DNA of 64,000 bases from Rubrimonas cliftonensis (GTDB lineage: Bacteria > Pseudomonadota > Alphaproteobacteria > Rhodobacterales > Rhodobacteraceae): positions 1-64,000 of the forward strand of contig NZ_FNQM01000017.1 in NCBI RefSeq assembly GCF_900107585.1, written 5' to 3'. Numbering within the stretch: position 1 is the stretch's first letter; each line of letters begins with the position of its first letter. Below are positions 16,673 to 25,789 of this stretch, piece after piece. The position numbers and the translations under genes were made by a program. The notes below the pieces were generated by a model, which saw only the letters and a list, made by a program, of their open reading frames with translations, made no database searches and had not been told where the DNA came from.

Positions 16673-17191
16673 CTATCCCGCATCGGGCCGCCGGATGCGG
16701 GGGCCTATGGCGGCGAGGATAGCGGTCGCGTCGTAGATGTCGGGTCCATCTGCCGTGGCGTCGGGCAGGAGGCGCACCTCCATGAAGGCGTCATAGCGCG
16801 TGACCGGGCGCGCGTCTGCGGGGATGGCGGCTGCGCCCAAGGAGCGCGAGCCGTGAAACGCCGAGCCTGAGCTGAAGTCGCTGCCGACGAAGACACTCGA
16901 GCCTCGGAACCGCGTCACCGGCTCGGTTTCCACCGTGACGACCTGGAAGCGCGCCGCGCCCTCATCGCGGGCGATCTCGGCGGCGCGGTGGAGCAGGTAG
17001 TCCTCCACTGTGGTGCGCGGGGTGAGGCTGTTGCCCGCGAAGGAGACCCGCCAGCGGTCCGCGGCGACGCGCCGCTCAGCGTAGCCCTCGCGGATACCGT
17101 CTGCCGGTTGGTACGCCGTCGGCTGCGCGCAGCCCGCGACGAGGGCGCCGAGAAGTGCGATCAGGATCAGATTTCGCGCTCGGGCTGTCAT
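16673..17191 (-). CDS. Putative lipoprotein (CC0125/CC1285-like)
   Basis: About 172 residues starting MTARARNLIL with a lipobox (LVAGC), so the mature protein should carry a lipid on its Cys. The body contains GYAERRVAADRWRVSFAGNS and a DYLLHRAAEIARDEG helix, features I associate with small alphaproteobacterial lipoproteins of the CC0125 family. GAGAGG lies 5 bases before the start at 17191. It lies downstream of the exbB-exbD-exbD-tonB run. Its role is unknown. Confidence 0.65.
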   Translation of the reverse strand: MTARARNLILIALLGALVAGCAQPTAYQPADGIREGYAERRVAADRWRVSFAGNSLTPRTTVEDYLLHRAAEIARDEGAARFQVVTVETEPVTRFRGSSVFVGSDFSSGSAFHGSRSLGAAAIPADARPVTRYDAFMEVRLLPDATADGPDIYDATAILAAIGPRIRRPDAG

Positions 17192-17266
17192 GCACCTCTC
17201 CACCTTGCCGGCGTCGCTTGGAGAATAGAACGCAAGAGCCCCGCGAACGCCTCCTCTGGATGGGTG

Positions 17267-18592
17267 TCACCGCAGGGTGAAGTCGATCGGCACGACGAAA
17301 TCCATGGCGCTGCGGCCGGCCTCGGGCGGCATCGGCGGGAAGGGCGCAGCGCGCTGGACGAGATCGAGGATTTCGTTGTCGAGAAGGTCATGCCCCGTGC
17401 CGCGTCGCAGCGACGCCGCTACGACACGGCCCTCGGCGTCGAGGGTGAAGGAGAGGCTCCCCTCGCCCTGCTGGCGCCGCGCACGCGCGGCGGCCGGATA
17501 GCGCTTCTCGCGCGCGAGGATCGCGGCGATGCGCGCGGCGTAGTCGCGCCGGGCGCCGGGGTCGCCGCCCGTGGTCGCCTGCTCCGCCGCGCCTTCGCCA
17601 GCGCGTGGGGTCGCAGCCGTCCCGGCGGCGCCGGCGGCGCCGGCAGGCGCGGCGCGAGCGGTCGTCGCCTGCGGAAGGGGCGCGGCGGCCGGCGCAGCGC
17701 GCGATGGGGCCGGTGGCGCGGCGGCCCCACGGGGTGCGGTCCTCGGCGTTTCGAGCCGCGAGGCGACGCGCTCAGCGGGTCGCGCGACAGGTCGCGGCGA
17801 GGACGGAGGCGCGGTCGAGGCGATCTCTGGAGCGGGCGCGTTGGGCGCGAGCGCTTCAGCGGTCACCGGCTCTGGCGCGGCGACATCGGCTGCGACTGCG
17901 GCCTCGGGCCCGACCGTCGCCACGGCGTCCGGCGGCGCGTCGGTCGCGGGCGGGTCGGCGGCGACGGTCGCCGGTTCGGCCGGCGGCGCGATCGGGGCGG
18001 CGGCATCGGCCGTCAACGCGTCGGCGGCGGGCGGCGCGACCGTCGGCGCAGCCGGCGTGGGCGCGACGCTCGGGGCGGCGCTCGGGGCGGCGCTCGGGGC
18101 GGCGTCGGCAGGTGCGACGCTTGGGGCCGCCTCTGGCGCAGCGTCCACGACCGTCTCAGCAACGAGGGGCGGCGCCTCGGCTGTCGACGCGCTCAAGGCG
18201 GCGTCCGCCGCCGCCCTGACCTCGACCGGCTCCGCTTCCGATCCGAGGTCTGGAGCGGCGTCCGGCGCCGCATCGGGCGGAGCGTCGGCGACGGCGGTCT
18301 CGATCGGAGGGGCCGTGGCCGCAGCAGGCGTCGCCGTATCGGTCGCGACGTTGTCCGGCGCGACGCTCTCGGCGTCCTCGGCCGAGACCGGCGCCGCAAT
18401 TCCGGGCGCGCCACCGTCGGCGCCGAGCGCGACGTCGAGCCCCGCGACGCCGGGCGCCATGGCGCCCGAGGTCGGGGCGGCGCTGAACGCCAGCCACAGC
18501 GCGCCCGCGTGCAGCGCGAGTGCGGCGACGGCCCCGAGGCCGATGTGGCTGGCGCGGAGTTCGGTCGTAGGGCCCGACGCGTGGCCAGTCAC
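17267..18592 (-). CDS. tonB: TonB energy-transducing protein with very long Ala/Pro linker
   Basis: 441 residues. A short cytosolic N-terminus and a single membrane helix (about 20-40, LGAVAALALHAGALWLAFSA) precede an Ala/Pro/Asp-rich linker of roughly 280 residues that should span the periplasm. The C-terminal TonB domain (about 360-441) has ILAREKRYPAAARARRQQGE and SLRRGTGHDLLDNEIL. The start is GTG 18592, overlapping the upstream exbD stop (GTGA). It transmits inner-membrane energy to the three TonB-dependent receptors of this window. The linker is longer than in Escherichia coli TonB (239 residues in all). Confidence 0.85.
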   Translation of the reverse strand: MTGHASGPTTELRASHIGLGAVAALALHAGALWLAFSAAPTSGAMAPGVAGLDVALGADGGAPGIAAPVSAEDAESVAPDNVATDTATPAAATAPPIETAVADAPPDAAPDAAPDLGSEAEPVEVRAAADAALSASTAEAPPLVAETVVDAAPEAAPSVAPADAAPSAAPSAAPSVAPTPAAPTVAPPAADALTADAAAPIAPPAEPATVAADPPATDAPPDAVATVGPEAAVAADVAAPEPVTAEALAPNAPAPEIASTAPPSSPRPVARPAERVASRLETPRTAPRGAAAPPAPSRAAPAAAPLPQATTARAAPAGAAGAAGTAATPRAGEGAAEQATTGGDPGARRDYAARIAAILAREKRYPAAARARRQQGEGSLSFTLDAEGRVVAASLRRGTGHDLLDNEILDLVQRAAPFPPMPPEAGRSAMDFVVPIDFTLR

Positions 18593-18990
18593 GGGCCTGG
18601 TCCCGGTTTCGGCTCGACCATCAGCCGCGCCTCGCTCACGCCCGCCGCCCGCAGGCTCGCCAGCAGCCGCGCCAGGGCGACACTGTCGGCCGCGCCGTCG
18701 GCCTTCACCCGCAGCCGGCGCGCCCCAGAGAGCGCCGCGGGCAGCGCGTCCCACGAGATCTCGGCCCCGTCGAGCGCCAGCCGGCCGTCCGCGGCCACCA
18801 GCAGCAGCGGCGCCTCGCCGGGGGCAGGGCCCTCCATCGCCGCGCGGGTCGGCGCGATCTCGAACGGATCGCCCGCCGCCAGCCGGCCGGCGACCATGAA
18901 GAAGATCAGCAGCAGGAACACCACGTTGATCAGCGGCAGAACGCCGTCGTCGACGCCACCCGTCCGCCGCCTCGGCTTGCGGCGCCGCAT
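18589..18990 (-). CDS. exbD: ExbD-family protein 2
   Basis: 133 residues: a basic N-terminus, one membrane helix with the functional Asp replaced by Asn (LPLINVVFLLLIFFMVAG, where ExbD normally has LIDVVF), then a periplasmic domain. Loss of the Asp needed for proton flow suggests this subunit is structural, with ExbD1 supplying the Asp. It begins one base beyond the ExbD1 stop and overlaps tonB by 4 bases. Confidence 0.82.
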   Translation of the reverse strand: MRRRKPRRRTGGVDDGVLPLINVVFLLLIFFMVAGRLAAGDPFEIAPTRAAMEGPAPGEAPLLLVAADGRLALDGAEISWDALPAALSGARRLRVKADGAADSVALARLLASLRAAGVSEARLMVEPKPGPGP

Positions 18991-18991
18991 C

Positions 18992-19441
18992 TCAGCCTCC
19001 CGCCGCCAGGGGGGCCGCGCCCGGAACCGACAGCGCGACGTCGCGCGCGCCGGCGGCGGCGAGCAGGTCGAGCGCGTCCACCGTCGCCTGCAGCGGCGTG
19101 CCCGGCGCGGGCCGCAGCGCGACGCGGCGCGCGGGGTTCTCCGCCATAAGCGCCGCGATCCGCTCGCGCAGCGCCACCGCCTCGATCGGCCTGCCGGCGA
19201 AGGCGAGACCGGAGGCGGAGACGCCGACCAGCACCGAGCCCTCCACGGCGGCGCCCGCGCCGGCCTCGGCGGCGTCAAGGCGCAGCGTGCGCCAGTCGAG
19301 AAAGGACGAAGCCAGCATGAAGAACACCAGCAGGATGAACACGACGTCGATCAGCGGCGTGAGGCTGACGGACACCCGCCGACGGGGTCGGCGCGGCGGG
19401 GCCGCCCAGCCCTCAGACGCCGCGCAGGGCTGGCGCGGCAT
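18992..19441 (-). CDS. exbD: ExbD-family protein 1
   Basis: 149 residues with the canonical membrane segment SLTPLIDVVFILLVFFMLAS, which includes the essential Asp, and a periplasmic domain. It works with ExbB as a proton-driven motor for TonB. The chosen ATG overlaps the end of exbB by 29 bases; a later start would cut into the helix. It is followed by a second exbD lacking the Asp, so the complex may be a hetero-ExbD motor. Confidence 0.85.
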   Translation of the reverse strand: MPRQPCAASEGWAAPPRRPRRRVSVSLTPLIDVVFILLVFFMLASSFLDWRTLRLDAAEAGAGAAVEGSVLVGVSASGLAFAGRPIEAVALRERIAALMAENPARRVALRPAPGTPLQATVDALDLLAAAGARDVALSVPGAAPLAAGG

Positions 19442-20366
19442 GGGCTGGAGCGGATGCGCCGCGCTCCCCCCTCAACGGGATCGGATCGGCCAGCGCGGCG
19501 TGGACGGACTGGGCGGCTCCGGAGAAGAAGGCCGCCAGCGTGAGGTCGATCAGGTGCTCCTCGCGCTCCACCCGCCGCTCCAGCCAGTTGACCGCCGCCA
19601 CCGCCGGGATCGCCACTGCGAGGCCGGCGGCCGTGGTCAGCAGCGCCTCCCAGATGCCGCCCGACAGCACGGCCGGGTCCACCCGCGCGCCGGCGGCCTC
19701 CATCTGCGCGAACGCCGCGATCATGCCGAGCACGGTGCCGAAGAGGCCGAGCAACGGCGCGAGCCCAGCGATGGTCTCGAGCGGCCGCATCCAGCCGCGC
19801 AGGCCCTCGGTCGCGCGCGCGCCGACGGCCCAGGCGGCCTCCCGCGCGGCTGCCTCGGGCCGGCCTGCGAGCCGCGCCGCCAGCGCCGCGGCCAGCGCGC
19901 CGCAGGCCGGCCCGCCGGCGGCCTCCGCCTGCGCCAGCGCCCGCGCCGGGTCGCCATGGGCCGCGATCGCGAGCGCCTCGGCCGCCGCCCGACGCCGTCC
20001 CAGCCCGGCGGCGGCGAACTGCGCGAGCTTGGCCAGCAGGATCGCAAGCCCCGTCACCGACATCGCGGCGAGCACCGCGATCACCGGCCCGCCGGCCTCG
20101 GCCAGCGCCCAGGCCTGATCGAGCGAGGGGATGCCGAAGGGCCCGGCGATTTCCGCCGCAGCCGGGTCCGTCGCGAGCGGCGAAGCCCCGAGAGCGGCGT
20201 CCGCGGCCGGATCGCCCCCGCCCGCGCCGGGCGCCTCCGCAGGGGTGGCGGCGGGCGCGGCTCCCACCCCCGAAGCGGCCGCGTCGCCGGCGGCGGCGCC
20301 CGACGCATTCGGCGCGAGGCGCGCCGCCTCGTCCGGCGTGGGCGTCAAGGTCTCCTCGGGCTCCAT
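19413..20366 (-). CDS. exbB: ExbB/MotA-TolQ family proton channel with N-terminal extension
   Basis: 317 residues. The MotA/TolQ domain (about 95-290) has GPVIAVLAAMSVTGLAILLAK, the ETIAGLAPLLGLFGTVLGMI block and EALLTTAAGLAVAIPAVAAVN, typical of ExbB. An Ala/Gly/Pro-rich N-terminal extension of about 85 residues without a clear signal peptide is unusual. AGGAGG lies 8 bases before the ATG at 20366. It is the first of the exbB-exbD-exbD-tonB run. Confidence 0.88.
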   Translation of the reverse strand: MEPEETLTPTPDEAARLAPNASGAAAGDAAASGVGAAPAATPAEAPGAGGGDPAADAALGASPLATDPAAAEIAGPFGIPSLDQAWALAEAGGPVIAVLAAMSVTGLAILLAKLAQFAAAGLGRRRAAAEALAIAAHGDPARALAQAEAAGGPACGALAAALAARLAGRPEAAAREAAWAVGARATEGLRGWMRPLETIAGLAPLLGLFGTVLGMIAAFAQMEAAGARVDPAVLSGGIWEALLTTAAGLAVAIPAVAAVNWLERRVEREEHLIDLTLAAFFSGAAQSVHAALADPIPLRGERGASAPAHAAPALRGV

Positions 20367-20377
20367 CGCCGCCCCTC

Positions 20378-20794
20378 CTACTTCGTGAACGTGAGCGGCG
20401 GCCGCGCGACGACCTGCACGGCGTCGAGGCAGGGGCCGTCGCCGCCACAACTCAGCACGTCGTTCAGGAGCGCCGAGCCGATGGCCTCGCAGGCGACGCC
20501 TTCTGCGACGAAGGCCTTGACCATCGTTTTCTCGGCGGGCAGCGGCCCCGCCTCCACCGCCAGACGCCGCGCGATCACCCCGTCGCGGTCGAAGAGCACG
20601 ACGTCGAGGCGCAGGCTCTCATGCGCGAGGCCGCCGAGATTGCGCGCGACGAGATAGGCCTGGCAGCCGCCCTCCCGCGCCTCCAGCTTGTTCAGCTCGA
20701 TCTCCACGGGCGGCGCGGCGTCCTGCGCGAACGCGGGTCCCGCGCAAACTGTGGTGGCGAGCGCCATGGCGGCGGCGCGGCGGGCAAGCGTCAT
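20378..20794 (-). CDS. Conserved secreted protein of unknown function
   Basis: 138 residues with a signal peptide ending AFAQ (about residue 24). The mature part has VEIELNKLEAREGGCQAYLVARN and four Cys residues (in GGCQ, VACE, LSCGG and GPCLD) that could form two disulfides. Proteins like this are often encoded just ahead of exbB in alphaproteobacterial iron loci. The stop lies 11 bases before the exbB start, so it is likely in the same transcript. I do not know its function. Confidence 0.7.
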   Translation of the reverse strand: MTLARRAAAMALATTVCAGPAFAQDAAPPVEIELNKLEAREGGCQAYLVARNLGGLAHESLRLDVVLFDRDGVIARRLAVEAGPLPAEKTMVKAFVAEGVACEAIGSALLNDVLSCGGDGPCLDAVQVVARPPLTFTK

Positions 20795-20819
20795 CGTCGG
20801 GGTTTCCCTTCACTATCAC

Positions 20820-21905
20820 TCACAGCGCGACGAGGTGGTTGTCGAGCGCGCCGTCGATGCGCCCGAGCGGCTTGGCGGAGCCGTCGCCGAGCGTCAGCAC
20901 ACGGCCGGCGCCGTCGGTCAGCGCGAAGCCGTCTCCGGCGGGGGCCGCGCCGCAGACATCCGCCGCCTCGACCGCGCGCTTGAAGCCGCGGGCGATGTCG
21001 AACACCAGCGCGAGGCCGCCGCGCGGGCCGGTCGCGACCAGTCGCGTTCCGTCGCGCGCGATCGCGACGGAGCCGGCGTAGCCGCGCATCCGCAGGAGCG
21101 GCGCCTCGGGCGCGCCCAGCCAGTCGAGCCCCTCTGCGCCGGGCCGCCACAGCGCCGCCAGAGGAGGGGCGGCGCGCAGGTCGCCCTGCCACTGGGCGGC
21201 GACCGCCACGGTCCCGTCAGGCGCGACGGCGAGGTGGCGCAGGGAGTTGAGCCGCAGCGCGGGTTCGGGCTCCACGGTCTCGATCAGCGCGCCGTCGCCC
21301 ATGCGCAGCCGCGCGAGGTTGGGGCGCATGGTGGGCAGGTTGAGCTTCTGCCGGCCGCTGTCGGGATGGGTCAGGATTCCGCCGTTGGCCACGATCAGCG
21401 ACGCCCCGTCCGGCGCGCGCAGAATCTCGTGCGGGCCGATCCCGCCGCTGTCGAATTCGCCGATCCGCCGCCAGTCGGTCGCGTCCCAGACCCCGATCCG
21501 ACCGCGGCCGAGGTCATGGGCGTTCTCGCCCGAGAAGAGCAGCGCGCCGTCGGCGGAGAACGCGCCGTGGCCGCTGAAGGCGCGCTCTGGCGGCGCGGTC
21601 AGGCGGGCGCGCTCGACGCCTTCGGCGCAGTCGATCACCAGCGCGAAGGCGCCGGGCCGGCGGGCGAAGGCCACGGCGAGCGGCGCCGCAGGATGGGCCG
21701 CCGCTGCGTGGCCGCGCCCGGGCAGGGCGAGGTCGAACGCGACGCCGCCGTCCGGACGCAGCCCGATCAGCCGCCAGTCGTCGCGCCCGCGCAGCGCGGC
21801 GGAAAGCCACGCCGGGCCGCCGGCGTCGGCCCAGCCGGGCTTCGCCGCGATGGCGGCGGCCCCGGCGAGAAGAGCGCGGCGGGTCAGACCGAGTCCCGGT
21901 CCCAA
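20820..21905 (-). CDS. DUF1513 family Tat-exported beta-propeller-like protein
   Basis: 361 residues with a twin-arginine-like start (GLTRRALLAGAAAIAA). The body has repeats typical of DUF1513: GRDDWRLIGLRPDG, AFSGHGAFSADGALLFSGEN, GIGVWD-like and GGIGPHEILRAPDG segments, as in seven-bladed propellers. DUF1513 genes follow imelysin genes in iron-regulated clusters, where they are thought to aid periplasmic iron acquisition (family knowledge). The gene lies 2 bases after the imelysin stop. Confidence 0.8.
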   Translation of the reverse strand: MGPGLGLTRRALLAGAAAIAAKPGWADAGGPAWLSAALRGRDDWRLIGLRPDGGVAFDLALPGRGHAAAAHPAAPLAVAFARRPGAFALVIDCAEGVERARLTAPPERAFSGHGAFSADGALLFSGENAHDLGRGRIGVWDATDWRRIGEFDSGGIGPHEILRAPDGASLIVANGGILTHPDSGRQKLNLPTMRPNLARLRMGDGALIETVEPEPALRLNSLRHLAVAPDGTVAVAAQWQGDLRAAPPLAALWRPGAEGLDWLGAPEAPLLRMRGYAGSVAIARDGTRLVATGPRGGLALVFDIARGFKRAVEAADVCGAAPAGDGFALTDGAGRVLTLGDGSAKPLGRIDGALDNHLVAL

Positions 21906-21907
21906 GG

Positions 21908-22939
21908 TCAGTCCCCGTCCATCGCGTTGAAACCGAGCCCCGCGCCCATGGCCGGGGCCAGCGTCAGGTCATGGAAGGCGCGCAGCAGCGCCAGCTGCTG
22001 GCCGAGGCGGCGCAGGGCCGTGCGACCCTCCTCGGTATCGAGCGCCGCGGCGAGCGGGGTCGGCACCGCCTCGGCCGCGGCGCGGGCGGCGGCGAAGCGC
22101 CGGTCCGCCTGCTCCGCCGCGTCGGCGTCGAGCAGCGGCAGGAACAGGGTCGCGGCCATCTCCTCGATCGCCGCCAGCGAGAGCGCGACGTTGCGCATCG
22201 GCCGGTCGGACCGCCACGCCTCGGCCAGCCGGGGCCGCGGGCCGCGCTCGCCCCCGAGCGGCCGGCCGACGCGCAGCTCGGCCGTCGCCTGCAGCCCGGC
22301 GGCGAAGGCCTTGGCCAGCTCCCCCGCCGCCTCCTGCGCCGAGCGGTAGAGCGGGCCGTCGGCCGCGCGCATCCGCGCCGCGTAGTCTCCGCGCCAGTCG
22401 ACCTCGGCGGCCGCCGCTACAGTGGCGAGATCGGCCGCGATCGCGGTGGCCAGCCGGCAGGGGTAGCCGCCGGGCTCCAGCGCCGGCGCGTCGGCGTCGT
22501 AGAGCAGCCAGTCGAGCGCCATCAGGCCCCGCGCCGCCACCGAGACCTCGCCGTAGCCCGCCGGGTCGTCGACAATCGGGTCGGCCTCTGCGATCAGGCG
22601 CTTTAGCGCGCGGGGCGTCGCGCCGCGCGCGTCCGGCCAGAAGGCGATGGCGGCGCCGCGGCTGTCGGCCTCCAGCGGGCCGAAGCGCAGGTGACTGACG
22701 CCCATCCACGCGTCGAAGGCGCCGTGAAAGGCCGCCCGCACCTCGGCGTCGCCGCCGTCTCCTGCGCAGCGCGCGGCCGCGGCGTCGGACAGCGCCGCCG
22801 TCGCCGCCGTCAGCGCGGCAAAGCCCGGCAGGACATGGGCCGACAGCGTCGCCTCCACCCGCGCGGCATAGTCGGGCTCGGCCGCGGCGGGTGCGGCGCA
22901 GGCCAGCGCGAGACCGGCGGCGGCGAGGATCAGGCGCAT
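21908..22939 (-). CDS. Imelysin-family periplasmic protein
   Basis: 343 residues with a signal peptide ending AAAAEP. The helical imelysin fold is suggested by HAFDAWMGVSHLRFGPLE-like and GLMALDWLLYDADAPAL segments; the latter replaces the GxHxxE motif of classical imelysins with GLMALD, as in the second imelysin of these clusters. These proteins are iron-regulated and probably bind a ligand rather than cleave protein. It starts one base before the di-haem oxidase stop region, so both are in one operon. Confidence 0.8.
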   Translation of the reverse strand: MRLILAAAGLALACAAPAAAEPDYAARVEATLSAHVLPGFAALTAATAALSDAAAARCAGDGGDAEVRAAFHGAFDAWMGVSHLRFGPLEADSRGAAIAFWPDARGATPRALKRLIAEADPIVDDPAGYGEVSVAARGLMALDWLLYDADAPALEPGGYPCRLATAIAADLATVAAAAEVDWRGDYAARMRAADGPLYRSAQEAAGELAKAFAAGLQATAELRVGRPLGGERGPRPRLAEAWRSDRPMRNVALSLAAIEEMAATLFLPLLDADAAEQADRRFAAARAAAEAVPTPLAAALDTEEGRTALRRLGQQLALLRAFHDLTLAPAMGAGLGFNAMDGD

Positions 22940-24469
22940 CTACAGCGACTCCAGGAAGCGGATCAGGGCGGCGCGGTCGCCGGGGTCCATCGCGGCGACA
23001 GCGTCGCGCGCGCCCTGCGCCTCGCCCCCGTGCCAGAGCACGGCCTCGAGCAGCGTGCGCGCCCGGCCGTCGTGCAGATACGCCTCGACGCCGGAGACTT
23101 CGCGCGTCAGCCCGATCCCCCAGAGCGGCGGCGTCCGCCACTCCCGCCCCGTCGCCACGCCGTCCGGGCGGTGGTCGGCGAGGCCGTCGCCCATGTCGTG
23201 CAGCAGGAGGTCGGTGTAGGGCCAGATCAGCTGAAAGCTCTGCTCCGGCCGGTCCGCCAGCCGGTGCGTGACGTGCTTGGGCGCATGACAGGACGCGCAG
23301 CCTGCGGCGTGAAACATGGCCTTGCCGCGCAGGACCTGCGGATTTTCTGCATCGCGCCGCGCAGGCACGGCCAGATTGCGGCTGTAGAACGCCACGAGGT
23401 CGAGCGCGGCTTCGTCGATCTCGTAGCCGTCCTGCTCGGGCTGCGCCCCGTGGGGCGCGGCCCGGCAGGCACCCTGCGCGCCGGTGCAGTCGCCATAGAC
23501 CGCGGGCCTCAGCGGCGAGGACAGCCCCATGTCGCCCGAGAACGCGTCGGCCGACTGCTCGCGCACCGTGGGCTGGCCGGCCTTCCAGCCGAAGCGGCCC
23601 AGCATCGGTCGGTCGAATTCGTGGGACCAGACGACCGAGGCGCGCCCGCTGATCCCGTCGCCGTCCGCGTCCTCGGCGTCGGCCAGCGCGAGGATGTCGG
23701 CGGCGGGGATCGCCTCCAGCAGCCCCAGCCCGATCATCGGCGTCGCGATCCGGGCCGAGAGCATCGCGTCGGGCGCGAGCGGACCGTAGGCGGGGTCGTC
23801 CACCCGCCATTTCGGCTTGCGCAGGGTCGCAGTCTCCCCGCCCGAAAGCGGAACCGCGATCTCCTCCCAGTCCACCGCCACGCGGCCCTCGGCGTGGTGG
23901 CCTGCGACAGCGCGATCCTGGATCTGGCCGCCATAGACCGGGTCGGGCGCGGTCGCGAGCCAGTTTGCGATCTCGTCCTGCAGCGGGTGGCTGTCGGCCG
24001 GGACCGAGACGCGCAGCAGCATCGTGGCCGCGTCGTCGTCGGGGCCCGCGGGCGGATGGCCGCGGCCGTCCTTGACATGACAGTTCTGGCAGCCGCGCTC
24101 GTTGTAGAGCGGCCCGAGCCCGTCGGAGGCGATGGTCGAGGCCGGCCCCGTCACCCAGGCGCGCCGGAAGAGCCCGTTACCGATGCGGAAATCGAGCTCC
24201 TGCGCGAAGCTCAGGTTCTCCGCCGGCCAGCTGAAGGCGTCGGCGTCGGTCGAGCGGCGCGTGGTCGTCGCGCCGCCTGAGTTCTCCTCGAACGGCTCGG
24301 GCTTGGAGAAATCGGCCGGCGGCGCGGTGACCGCCGCGACGCGCGCGGCCTCCTCGGCCGTGCGCGGGATCACCTCGAGGTGGGGGTCGTCGCCGATCCC
24401 CGCCCCGCCCGGCAATCCGGCCGCGGCGACGTGCGCCGCGGCGAGGGCGAAGATCAGCGCGAGACGCAT
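22940..24469 (-). CDS. Di-haem oxidoreductase family c-type cytochrome (COG3488)
   Basis: 509 residues with a signal peptide and two CxxCH haem sites (CQNCH in the N-terminal third and CASCH in the C-terminal third), separated as in the di-haem oxidoreductase family. Other blocks are NGLFRRAWVTGPAS, DADGDGISGRASVVW and TPPLWGIGLTREVSG. In related clusters it lies between two imelysin genes, as here, and may provide periplasmic redox chemistry on iron. It is packed 1 and 4 bases from its neighbours. Confidence 0.88.
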   Translation of the reverse strand: MRLALIFALAAAHVAAAGLPGGAGIGDDPHLEVIPRTAEEAARVAAVTAPPADFSKPEPFEENSGGATTTRRSTDADAFSWPAENLSFAQELDFRIGNGLFRRAWVTGPASTIASDGLGPLYNERGCQNCHVKDGRGHPPAGPDDDAATMLLRVSVPADSHPLQDEIANWLATAPDPVYGGQIQDRAVAGHHAEGRVAVDWEEIAVPLSGGETATLRKPKWRVDDPAYGPLAPDAMLSARIATPMIGLGLLEAIPAADILALADAEDADGDGISGRASVVWSHEFDRPMLGRFGWKAGQPTVREQSADAFSGDMGLSSPLRPAVYGDCTGAQGACRAAPHGAQPEQDGYEIDEAALDLVAFYSRNLAVPARRDAENPQVLRGKAMFHAAGCASCHAPKHVTHRLADRPEQSFQLIWPYTDLLLHDMGDGLADHRPDGVATGREWRTPPLWGIGLTREVSGVEAYLHDGRARTLLEAVLWHGGEAQGARDAVAAMDPGDRAALIRFLESL

Positions 24470-24473
24470 GGGC

Positions 24474-25742
24474 TCACTGGAACACCGCCGAGGGGTCGTC
24501 GAGGCTGTCGGAGCCCTCGAACGCGATCGGCGTCAGGTCCAGCGCGGCCACGGCGCGCTCGATTTCGCGGGTCTGGGCGATCAGCGCGTCGACGCCCCCC
24601 ATGACCAGCGCCTCGCCGGCCGCGTTGCCGCGCTCCAGCATCATGTCGTAGCGGAAGCCCGCCTCGGCGGCGGTCTTGATCTCGCCGAGCTTCAGCACCG
24701 TCCGGTCAAGCGCGGCGCGCAGGTCGGCGTCCACGCGGGCATCCTTCACCGCCACGAGCTCGGCCGGCGAGGGGCCCTCCACGACCGTCCCGTCGATGCG
24801 CACGTAGCGGCCGAGATAGACGTTGCGGATGCCCAAGCCGTCGTAGAAGTGGCTGTTGTGGGTGTTGTCGGCGAAGCAGTCGTGCTCCTCCTCGGGGTCG
24901 TTCAGCATCAGCCCCAGCCGCATCCGCTCGCCGGCCTGCTCGCCGTAGCTCAAGCTCCCCATGCCGGTGAAGATCGCGATCACGCCCGCCGCCGGGTCCT
25001 CCGCCAGCGTCACGCGGGCTTCGCCGTCCTCGTCCCACTGGTCGGCCATCCACGCGAGGTCGGAGACCAGCAGATCGGTCGCGGCCGTCAGATACTGGCC
25101 GCGACGGTCGCAGTTCCCGCCGGTGCAGGCGTCGCCCTGCGCGTAGTCGGTCCAGGGGCGCGCGCCGGCGCCCGGTCCGTGGCCGTTCAGGTCCTGCCCC
25201 CAGAGCAGGAACTCGATGGCGTGATAGCCGGTCGCGACGTTCGCCTCCACGCCGTCGGCCTCGTGCAGCACCTCCGTCAGCAGCGCGGCGTCGATCATCG
25301 TGGCGTCCACGTTCTCGCCCGACAGCGTGAAGGTCGGGTTGGCGATGACGTTTACGGCCGCGTAGGGGTTGGCGTCGGACGGCCCGCCATAGGCGCCGTC
25401 CACGTAGTCGATCAGCCCCTCGTCGAGCGGCCAGGCGTTCACCTTGCCCTCCCAGTCGTCCACGATCGCGTTGCCGAAGCGGAACGCCTCGGTCTGCTGG
25501 TAGGGCACGCGCGCCGCCAGCCATGCGGCCTTCGCCGCCTCCAGCGCCTGCGGGGAGGGATCGGCCACAAGCGCGTCAACCGCCGCCTGCAGCGCGCGCG
25601 CCGAGGCGTGACTGTCGGAATATGCGGCCTCGGCGATGTCGGCGTAGGTCTGCACCACCGAGGCGGGCTCGGCGGCGACGGCGGGCGCGCCGCCGGTCAG
25701 GATGGCGCCGAGGGCGACGGCGCGGAGAGGGATTCGGATCAT
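24474..25742 (-). CDS. irpA: Imelysin, iron-regulated protein A-like
   Basis: 422 residues with a signal peptide ending AVAAEP. It has the imelysin motif GxHxxE as GYHAIEFLLWGQD, plus PYQQTEAFRFGNAIVDDWEGKVNAWPLD-like helices typical of IrpA/ICMP proteins. Such proteins are exported and induced by iron starvation. AGGAGG lies 6 bases upstream. A 21-bp motif shared with the receptor/PepSY promoter region at 29419-29440 lies 26-47 bases before its start. Confidence 0.85.
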   Translation of the reverse strand: MIRIPLRAVALGAILTGGAPAVAAEPASVVQTYADIAEAAYSDSHASARALQAAVDALVADPSPQALEAAKAAWLAARVPYQQTEAFRFGNAIVDDWEGKVNAWPLDEGLIDYVDGAYGGPSDANPYAAVNVIANPTFTLSGENVDATMIDAALLTEVLHEADGVEANVATGYHAIEFLLWGQDLNGHGPGAGARPWTDYAQGDACTGGNCDRRGQYLTAATDLLVSDLAWMADQWDEDGEARVTLAEDPAAGVIAIFTGMGSLSYGEQAGERMRLGLMLNDPEEEHDCFADNTHNSHFYDGLGIRNVYLGRYVRIDGTVVEGPSPAELVAVKDARVDADLRAALDRTVLKLGEIKTAAEAGFRYDMMLERGNAAGEALVMGGVDALIAQTREIERAVAALDLTPIAFEGSDSLDDPSAVFQ

Positions 25743-25767
25743 GCGGGCTCCTCCTGTTTACGGGCAG

Positions 25768-25789
25768 CTTATTCCTTACTGAAACGCTC
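25768..25789 (-). promoter_or_regulatory. Shared 22-bp motif upstream of irpA-like gene
   Basis: On the minus strand CGAGCGTTTCAGTAAGGAAT, 26-47 bases before the imelysin start. It matches CGATCGTTTTAGTAAGGAAA at 29420-29439 (+) at all but three positions. It overlaps the last codons of the sigma-PepSY gene. It could be a promoter element or an iron-regulator site; the type is unknown. Confidence 0.4.
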
